Assembly (NCBI GenBank): GCA_963576565.1 | Contig: OY755038.1 | Coordinates: 16,128,087-16,192,086 of the forward strand | Reading direction: 5' to 3' | DNA: 64,000 nucleotides | Source: Aspidapion aeneum | Taxonomy: Eukaryota > Arthropoda > Insecta > Coleoptera > Brentidae | Shown here: piece by piece, positions 55,761-64,000 of the stretch | Layout of the letters: each line of letters begins with the position of its first letter | Numbering within the stretch: the stretch's first letter is position 1 | Made by a program: the position numbers and the translations under genes | Notes under the pieces: generated by a model | Seen by the model: only the letters and a program-made list of their open reading frames with translations | Told to the model about the DNA's origin: nothing | The model's database searches: none

Positions 55761-57460
55761 GGGAGTATTGGAATATTACGTATATGGTATCCATGCTTTA
55801 GCTTTGGGTTTTAGCAGATACGTGTTGTTGGTATTAGTGTGCGTGCCTCAAATAAGCTCGACCTGTATTACAAGCCTTACCCTCATTAATGACTACGAAC
55901 AGAGCTCGGCTTATCAACGACGCATTTGTGGGCTTAATTAAGGGACGTTAAGCGACAGGTGCTAGTCTAACCGATCCCCCTCTTTACCGCTCGTCCACCC
56001 CGCGTAAATAATGGTTATTGTTTAGACGGTTTGAATAATAATTTATCAAGTCAATCATGTTTCAATTGAAAATGTTTGAGCTTGCAGTATTTATTAAAAA
56101 GGTTTAAGTCTTAACTAAACGTTCAAAATTTTAATGAAAGGTTTAACTAAGTGTTTTACTAATAGTTAATTGTTTATTTATTAGAAAGTATTTACATACT
56201 CTGTAAGGCATTATTGTTATAGTTGAAAACATACGTTTCTGACGCATTTGTTGGCTTTATTTATACCAGCATTTGATCACAGGATTCAGTGGTCAGAAGC
56301 TAAAATTTTGAATAAGAAGGCGAAAACGAAACTTTATTGAAACTGCGTTTATAATGCAGAATCAAGAAGTTTTCAGTCAACCAAGCACGGAGTTACCAAA
56401 CTTATGGAAACCACTCCTTAAAGAACCGTCTTAGGATTAAAAACGGGACGGATCATCAAACCTGACTGCACACCAAGTAGTATAATTAGTAGCCTATAGA
56501 CTAAATTGTTTTTTTTACACTTGAAAACGGTTAGAGATACTTACTAACCGAAACGTTGTGTTTAAAGTAAATAAAGACAATGTAAGTCCAAAATTTTGTT
56601 TCTAACAAACATTACCATTCAAAACTAAGTAAGCAAAGAAAAATACGGCAACACAGCGGCTTTTTTAAGTCGGGTTTTCAGAAGTCTTTAAAAAAATTAT
56701 ATTTACCTAATAGAAAACAAATTTAAGGACATAGTTTCAAAATTTTCTGTCATTTTAACTAATATCGGATTTCAATGTCAGTTTTTTTATCATTGACTTT
56801 AGTTTTTTAAACGAAATGCCGTATCCTTTAAAAAACACACTTGAAAAGTTCGAAATCGCTCAAATGATCTAAGGCAACGTTTGATGAAACCATAAAGTAA
56901 GTTTAGGAACTTACTTTGTGATGAAGCCTACCACTTGAATGAAAAGAAAATTACTGAAAGGAAATTGCCAACGCCGAGGTAAATAGACAAACAAATAGGA
57001 AAACAGGGACTAAAAGCCTTGGCAGGTCTCTTGACCAAATACGTTAAGGCAAAAATATGGGGCATACCCATGCATTCTTACAAGCGATGCTTGAAGCCAG
57101 GACCCCTATTTAATTCTTAACGATGTTTTTCGGGTAGACAGGATTTCGGTTACTACACATGCGTCAATTTTGGTGGTTTTGGAACATACTCCGTTACGTC
57201 ACTACATTATTTGACAATCGTCAAATGTTTAGGGTTATGTCTTATTTTTTTCTAAAAATCAATTGATTGGGTAAAAATTTATTAAATATATCAAATTGTG
57301 GATTAAAATTGTAGTTTTTGTAAAACTAATTGTGCAGATTTATTGTGGACACATGAAAAGTGTTTATTGGCATCTATAAAACACTCTCAACTTTATTAAC
57401 AAATTATAAGGAAAAATACAAGTAGTTACCTATGGAATGACAATCCCTTACTTTTCACAA
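55761..57460. other. Unassigned sequence
   Basis: CCGAAACGTTGTGTTTAAAG followed by AATAAA at about 56546-56575 looks like the 3' end of a transposon or LINE. Otherwise no element or gene is recognised. Confidence 0.35.
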
Positions 57461-57699
57461 ACCGCACATGTTGTACGTGAATTATTTCCCATCATGCACA
57501 GAAAAAAACATAATTTCACACGACAAACGCAAAACACCGCAAAATGTCAAGATGGCCTCCAGTCACACAGCAGCTGTGTGTCTCTATGACAAAACACATG
57601 CAGGCGCACTTGAAAATTAGCGTTCGCGAATTTAAATTTGCCATTGTTTCCATAGCCAGCTATGAGTATTTCACTTTTTGTTTCTTTGAACATGTATTT

Positions 57700-58440
57700 A
57701 TGCTATAACGTATTTGCTCTTGACGTAACGTACTGTCACGCTGGCGCTGTGCGTAAGAACACTCATCGTAATCGTAAGCTTGCTTTATGATGAGTGACCT
57801 TAGCTGTGCGGCCTTACAAGCCTTCAGGGCACCGATTCCCCGTCGCCTTCTAAGACCGTATCAGATTTATTACGCTCATGACGACCACTTTTAACACCCG
57901 GATTGTGTCAACAGAGTCACAAGCCGCGATGGTTCCCGGGTCCTTCGGGATCGTTCCTTTAAGAGTGAAAGATTCAGGGACGAGAAACGCTGTCGGGATA
58001 AAACAGTAAAATATTGTTATGATTACTTTGGGTTCTGATTTACACAGGTCGAGAATACGGGTATAATTTACTTACTTTTAATCGTGTAACTCGCACTGCA
58101 ATTTTTGTAGGAGCTATACGTATTTGCGCCCTGTTTACGGGGCTATGACCTTTTCGTCGCCCTTCGGATTCCTTGGCCTGAGCCACTTGAGCTGCTTAAT
58201 TTACGAACCCCCAAAACCGAATGCCACCACTCCCAAAAAGTTACCGTCACCTTCCACGTCTGTCCTCTTGCATGACCGATAACTTGTACGTCCTCGCAAA
58301 AGTCCAGCATGGATTCGTTCTATTCGTCAATTATCACAAACCTCGAAATGACTTGGATTTCTGCAGGGTCACGCTAACCTAGTTTTTGGCCTAGGAACCC
58401 AGGGCAGCGAACCCATTACGATGTTTGTGTAATTGTTTAG
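57700..58440. other. GC-richer, unclassified block
   Basis: Clearly richer in GC than the rest of the window, with CCCGGGTCCTTCGGGATCG and CCTTTTCGTCGCCCTTCGG. No frame longer than about 60 codons. It could be the leader of a retroelement, a decayed gene, or a regulatory island. Confidence 0.35.
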
Positions 58441-58871
58441 ACTAAATTGCGTCAACCAAAAATTCCACTTGCATTTTATAACTTTGAAGGAATATTTAAT
58501 GCCTTTTTGGGATAATCGTCACATCACGTTTTAGTGTCAAGTGCGCATTTGTAGTTTCTTTGCGGAGTACGATACGTATTACACACAGTGTATTCTTTCA
58601 CCAGCTAGCTAGCGTACGTAGAATATACTATAATAATAACTCTTTATTCGTTGCTCTAGTTATGCCTAATACAACAAAGCTGAACAAATACAAATCCTCA
58701 ATCGACTCTAATAAACTAGAAAACATGTTTATTACGGTTAAACCTCAAACAAATAACTACAGTTAAATCTTAAATTGTAAAGGAAAAAACATTAAACCCA
58801 AACACATTTAAAAAAATCAACAAACTTCCTATGCAATCCGCATCGAAATTTTGAAGACTTCAAAATTAAGA

Positions 58872-59330
58872 TTAACGCTCATTTAAAAATTGTCTTATAA
58901 AACGTTTAAAAATTTCAAGACTTTGAGATTGTTTAATTTCTGATGTGTATTCTTGAAGCCTCTTAACAAAAAGCGAATTTGAATATTTATTTGCTTTTAC
59001 TTTAGGATTATAGAAATTGTACCTGCTTCTTGTTGGATACCTATGAACATCCATATTAAATTTCAAAAATCTATCAAAATATGGAGGATTCAAGTTATTA
59101 AGAATCTTATAAATAAAAATAAGTAAAAAATATTTGTGGCGATTGCTCACACTTAGCCAATCTAATGTGCTTAACATAGTGTCTATAGGAGTCCTTCTGT
59201 TGCATTTAAGTATTATACGCATGCCTCGATTTTGTAGTTTTTGAAGAGCTCCTTTGCAATTACTGTCTAAGAAGTATAAAACACTGGCACAGTAATCAAA
59301 CCGTATCCACAGATTTAAAAAAGTTGTGCT
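58872..59330 (-). pseudogene. LINE family L3-like, C-terminal RT end, minus strand
   Basis: On the minus strand the frame reads FDYCASVLYFL, LQKLQNRGMRIILKCNRR, then STLDWLSVSNRHKY, FIYKILNNLNPPYF, HRYPTRSRYNFY and FKRFIRQFLNE up to a stop at 58872. This is the conserved tail that follows the RT thumb in insect Jockey/CR1-group elements. The 5' part, including the catalytic YADD, is missing (5'-truncated near 59330). It is not the same copy family as 53535-54836 in detail, since the tail sequences differ. Confidence 0.88.
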
Positions 59331-60024
59331 AATTCCGAATTATAAATCCATTTTGATTCTAAAGCCGTATTTTGGTCATTCTTACCCCATTTGTTCACAA
59401 TGTTTTGTTATAAAATTTGAAATTGATTTTTAAGCATAATGATGTAAAAAATGGCAGATCAACTACAAACGCTACTGTTAAAGATTTGACTATTTGATTT
59501 ATCTGCGTTTTCAACTTGTTCTAAGACGCAACGTATATCCCATTTACATAGCGTACGTTACGTTTGTGCAAGGTCGTGGCTTTCATTCCCTAATATTTAA
59601 GGAAAAATTGGGAATCAATGGAAGATGCGTCCTTTCGTGCAAAACCACTTGGCAATTTCCTAGATTTACTAGTCTTTTCGCCACCGGCGTATACAAGAAG
59701 ATAAGATTGGGGTTTTGACCCTCAAGGATAAGATTGTTCGAAAGTGAGTCTATTTCTTCTAAAAATGCAATTTTCTTTTTTACACCATGCTGCATAAAAA
59801 TGTGTTTATTTTTATTAAGTTGTACATTTTATAATAGGGGAAAGGAGGGTAAAACGGGGTACCGCAGTTTTAGGTTAAATGCGCACGAATAAAACCTCTT
59901 AATATCAGATGTTTTATCCCCATGAATTGTTCAACTCTCTGCAATATGATTGGTACCGGTCGGCTTAGTTAAGTTGGTTTTTGCTCAGCATGTGATGTTG
60001 TGCGCTGTTTATTGTAAAAATAGC

Positions 60025-60130
60025 TTCATTTCATTTCATTTTATAAGCTTTATTGTGCAAAAAATCTTAATTTCTATTGACAAAGCAAAATGTACTTAGA
60101 TTACTACAACAAAAATATTATTAAATTTGA
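60025..60130 (-). mobile_element. LINE 3' end, minus strand
   Basis: On the minus strand: GCACAATAAAGCTTATAAAA followed by an ATG-rich AAATG repeat tail (60025-60045). It is the same end type as at 12846. Coding sequence is absent. Confidence 0.55.
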
Positions 60131-60154
60131 AGGAAGTTCACGAGGTATAAAGTC

Positions 60155-60292
60155 TTAACAAAAAAGTTTCACGGGCAAGATCTCCTTCCATTTTATGGTT
60201 ATGCTCGGGCTGAATGACGCCTAATGAGGCAGAAACGCGTCCCCGTAACTACCTTTACCTCTGAGGTCTTGCCCGTGAAACTTTTTTGTTAA
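60155..60292. mobile_element. TTAA-flanked MITE with perfect 22-bp TIRs
   Basis: TTAA at 60155-60158 and 60289-60292 flank perfect inverted ends starting CAAAAAAGTTTCACGGGC (22 bp). The total with duplications is 138 bp. A TTAA target is the mark of piggyBac or Kolobok elements. The inner sequence is GC-rich and non-coding. The perfect ends imply recent activity. Confidence 0.85.
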
Positions 60293-61607
60293 AAAATATT
60301 ATTACTAAATACAGTTTGTATGATTTTTCCCCAATATTAAAAATACACAGTATATATTAGATTTCCTTGGCAATATTGACAGCTTTTAATTATTTAAATC
60401 CCTGTCAAAGTTTTACTTAACAATATACATTTTTCCCCCTTTAGCGTTTAAAATTGTAAAAATACATAAAAACAAAATAAAAATACAGACAACGGTAAAA
60501 AATAAAACAAAAAGAAACACATATAAAAGCGAATTTGGCTTGTAAAATTGACATTAAATCACACTTAAATGTTTAAATTAAAACAGTTTTATAAACTAAC
60601 ATCACAGCAAGTCAGGCACAAACCATATTAAAGTATACACAAATTAAACAAAAATTAAACTATAAAAATTAAAAGATAAAAATTAAAATATAAAGTAGAC
60701 ATTATTGCGCATTTTGTGACGGTAAGTACATTTTTACAGACTTTTCAAAATTTAGTTTAATTGAGCAATTAGTGGGTTTATGTATTACTTAGTTTTGTAT
60801 TGTGTATGATTTTTGTTTAAATTTAACTGGTGGTTTGGGGAAAAACGGTGTTTTTTCGTGGGGGAAAAACGGGGTACCTTGTTATACTTAAAAACATATT
60901 CCCCATTTTACCCCATTTACCCCAAAAAAAATGGGCGCCAAATTCATGTAGGAGAGTCGACAGCCATGACTGTAATTCTTTATAAATTTTGTAAATACTA
61001 AATTTAATTATAATAAATGTATTTCTTAATACAATGTTTTATTTTTTAAATAAGTATTTTAATCTTGGTTAGTATAAATAATACTTCTCTTACAAAAATA
61101 TTGATTCTAAATTGCACAACTGCCCCGCCCATTTTGTTACACATTAAAACATAAATATAACATAACAACAACTTAATTCCAAATGACGAACCCAATGGTG
61201 ATCATTAAACAGGAGACATTATCCTATAAAATTAGGTATTCCATATTGCCCCCCTTTCCCCTACCTATTTGTTCAAAATGATGGGACTAGTTCGTCTATA
61301 TTTGTATATAAAAAAAACATAGCTTTATCAATCAAGGTCTTGAAGTAAGAAAATTTTGTTCTTAATCTAAACATATTTCTAATGTCAAGGTCAAAAGTCA
61401 GTGTTTCGACAAATATATTTTCCTCCATAGAGAAGAATATACTTTGCTTTCTAAAGACGAAAATAATAAAAGATGATTTTAAGAAAAATAACAAGGAAAA
61501 TCGGGTTTATATCTTGTGATCATAGGAAAAATAGCGTCCATATAATTAACTATAGGCAAACCGATGTAGATTCTTTATGTAATTTATTATAAATAAAAAA
61601 TAAATCT

Positions 61608-62810
61608 ATCTATCTATCTATATAGCCTTCTTCCGATTTATCTTTGGACATAGGTCTCCCCAAAATCTTCCACTCTTCCCTGTCTGTCGCCGTGTTCATC
61701 CATCTAGTTCCCTCATGTTTCTTCAAATCGTCCGCCCATCTCTTTTGGGATCTTCCCCTACTTCTTTTATTTTCCGAAGGTTTACAGTCTGATCTGATAT
61801 TATAACAGGCAAATTTCCATTTTAATTTTGCTACTTCTCCTCTGACATCCCTTAATTTTGTTTTATTTCCTATCCATTCATTCCTTTTTCTATCTGTTAT
61901 CTTTACATGTAACATTTGTCTTTCCATTGATCTTTGGGCTTTTGTTACGTTATCCCGAGCCTTATCCATGTTTGATTTTGTAAGTGTCCAGGTCTGAGAT
62001 CCATAGGTAAGTACAGGAAGGATGCATTGTTTATACATTTTCGTTTTGAGGTACTCAGGATATTTTTTATTTTTAATATGTAGCTTAATTTACCGAATGC
62101 TGCCCAGGCCAATCTTACTTGTCTCTTGATTTCAGCTGTTCAGCTCTCTTGATTTCAGCTTGATTTTTGTTTTAATTTAATAATTTGTCCCAGGTCTCTC
62201 TACTTGTTTTATTTTCTCTTGGTTTATTCTGATCGTGATATCTTCATCTGTGTTTGTTATGATTTTAGCTTTAGTGTAGTTTATACTCAAGTCTATATTT
62301 TTACCTGTTGTATCCAGTTTTTCCAGCATTTTTATCAGTTCTTCTTTCGTATCTGTTATTAAGGAGATACCATCATATCAGCATATCTTAGGTGGTTCAA
62401 GTATTGTTCATTTACTTTGATTTCTATTTCTTCCCATTCTAAGTTTTTAAAAACATTTTCTAGGGCCTGGTTAAATAGTTTAGTGGATATTGTTTTTCCA
62501 TCTCACACCTCTTTTTATGCGGATTGGCTTGGTTCCTTCGTGGATTCTGATAGATGTTACTTCGCTATATATATTGGCTGTTAAATCTGTGTCTCTGTGA
62601 TCTATTCGGCTATTAATTAAAGATGCTGTTGCTCATTGCTCAATGCTATCGAAAGCTTTTTCAAATTCTATAAACGCAATATATAGGGGAATGTTGTATT
62701 CGTTGGCTCGTTCTATTAGGATTTTTATGCTTAATAGGTGGTCAACTGTACTGAAACCCTTTCTGAAGCCTGCTTGTTATTTTGATTGTTATTGAGATAA
62801 ATCTGCCGCC
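61608..62810 (-). pseudogene. LINE family L1, longest copy, minus strand
   Basis: 3' end with TATC repeats at about 61608. On the minus strand, the 61610-62038 frame gives QCILPVLTYGSQTWTL, DRKRNEWIGNKTKLRD, KRSRGRSQKRWADDLKK and TATDREEWK. Further upstream come the palm (LRYAD at about 62375-62390), EGTKPIRI, FEKAFDSIEQ (motif A) and GFRKGFSTVDH near 62750. A 4-5-nt insertion at about 62371 breaks the YADD catalytic motif after its first Asp, and further shifts follow. It is 5'-truncated near 62810, before the endonuclease domain. This copy is the internal reference used for the other L1 pieces. Confidence 0.9.
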
Positions 62811-64000
62811 ATCATCGAAATAACTTGTGATTTCTTCTATAAAAGCGTCACATTAATGTTTCGACAATTCACCGCAAAATGGCGATGTGACTCTTTTATT
62901 TTGTCCAGTTTAGCTGAGGATGCGTTCCTTTACAGTGTCACTTTTGACTTTATAATAGCGTGAACGTGGAGTTTCATCCTGAAAAGAGTTACATTTCGAG
63001 TTGTGAAGGTTTTCGTGTGAACTATTGGTTAAATCTGACCCATATAACAAGTAAAATACTATTATTTTTTGTGTTGTGACTGTTTTTTCAAATTGTTCAG
63101 TGTACTTAGAATTAAGGAGAATAAGAAAAAAATCTTTTGAATTTATTAGAGAATAATCACATTCCTAGTTGTTATTCAGCATTTTATAACTCGTTGTAAA
63201 AATAAATACAAAGTTTCTTCTTTATTTGTTTTTTTTTTATATTATTTACCATCCTGCGTGACATCCTGATTTACAACGTCATGATGCCTTGTTCTAAAAA
63301 GGTCACAATATCGGGTTTTTGTCTTTTTTTTAACTAAAAACGACAAAAATCATTTTTTCTGAGAAACGTACTGCACTAATTACATTGAGTTAATAGGTTC
63401 CTGTTGATATAAAATAACATGTTAACTCATAATTTGTCATGTAGGTGAAAAATGAATCTCTTTAAAGAACTAAATTCTTTAACAGCGATTTTCTCAAAAC
63501 AATGTTTTTTGAGTGTCACTATTTTTAGCGGGGGTGCGATATGTAGAACAACAAAATTTGACGGGTTTCAAAAAAATGAATAAGTCAAGGAAAATGCGGA
63601 CTTTCTTGTATGTTTTTTGTTAACTGACTGTACAAGAAATGTATAGGCCGCCACTGTTTTAGGGCGAGCGGACGGAAACGGTTTTGTTCAAAATCGATTT
63701 ACCCAAATACACAGCTACAGGAAACCACTACTACTAGCCAGCTTTAGCAGGAAAATCAACAAGTAAAGGAAATTAGAATCTTTTGGCTAAAATTTCCCGT
63801 TTAATTATTGTATCCGACGCGATGCTATCCTGAAGCAAGCAACAGAGAGAAGCTTTTTTAAAATACATTAAAAAAAAATTATTATCAGTTTTTTATGCAG
63901 GTACATTTTGTTTATTTGTAATATAGTTCACAGTACAGCGTGTCCCATTTTCGATGGGATAAAATGGGAAACTCGGTTATTAATAATCATATTGATTTTC
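62811..64000. other. Unassigned AT-rich sequence
   Basis: No frame or element recognised. GTACAGCGTGTCCCATTTTC at 63934 resembles the TACAGGGTGTC-type ends, but a partner is not in view. Confidence 0.35.

Larger units (their letters stand above)
59837..61261. mobile_element. TA-flanked TIR element, GGGGAAAGGAGGGTAAAACG ends
   Basis: About 1.43 kb. The left end GGGGAAAGGAGGGTAAAACG and right end (minus strand) GGGGAAAGGGGGGCAATATG, each continuing to TACC, match at 21 of 27 positions. TA is at both edges. GGGGTACC recurs near 59857 and 60871, and ACCCCATTTACCCC near 60910. It contains a LINE tail and a TTAA-flanked MITE. No transposase recognised. Confidence 0.72.

Overview
The window looks like a gene-free, AT-rich stretch of a nuclear genome, most probably an insect's. 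Three families of non-LTR retrotransposon (LINE) with decayed reverse transcriptase, a mariner transposase with the GDESW motif, hAT elements with 8-bp target duplications, PIF/Harbinger-like MITEs and several foldback structures all fit an arthropod with a repeat-rich genome, perhaps a beetle. I cannot name the species. I found no convincing host protein gene, rRNA or tRNA. Nearly every recognisable coding stretch is a broken piece of a transposable element.

Layout. 1-7 kb: a pentamer microsatellite and a LINE tail, then a minus-strand LINE (family L1) split by an internally deleted hAT element. Part of this, with downstream sequence, is duplicated in tandem as two nearly identical 1,653-bp copies. 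7-12 kb: hAT-like ends, hairpin repeats, a 16-bp minisatellite next to a 24-bp perfect palindrome, and a LINE of family L2. 12-21 kb: several dispersed families named here for reference (X, Y, Z, V), MITEs, and two hAT MITEs with exact 8-bp duplications. 21-29 kb: a mariner pseudogene split by an L2 LINE, then three copies of family X, one of which preserves the empty site of a hAT MITE seen 11 kb away.

29.3-32.9 kb is a three-level nest: a 3.6-kb TIR element holds a 1.3-kb TIR element, which holds an 858-bp foldback element made of tandem short TIR units and flanked by an 11-bp duplication. 33-41 kb: family Y and V copies, a Harbinger-like MITE inside another MITE, and a large palindrome interrupted by a long-TIR element. 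41-48 kb: a possible promoter and first exon, a diverged tandem module array, and further TIR elements. 48-51 kb: a third full hAT MITE, and an L1 LINE interrupted by a TGACGTC-rich TIR element. 53-55 kb: the best-preserved coding region, the reverse transcriptase of a Jockey/CR1-group LINE. 58.8-62.8 kb: a minus-strand LINE tail, a TA-flanked TIR element carrying a TTAA-flanked MITE, and the longest L1 copy.

The main value of the window is the nesting: it gives relative ages, target duplications and, in several cases, empty sites inside the same 64 kb, so element boundaries can be placed without outside data. Family names L1-L3, U, V, W, X, Y, Z are labels used only in this annotation (L1 here is not the mammalian LINE-1).
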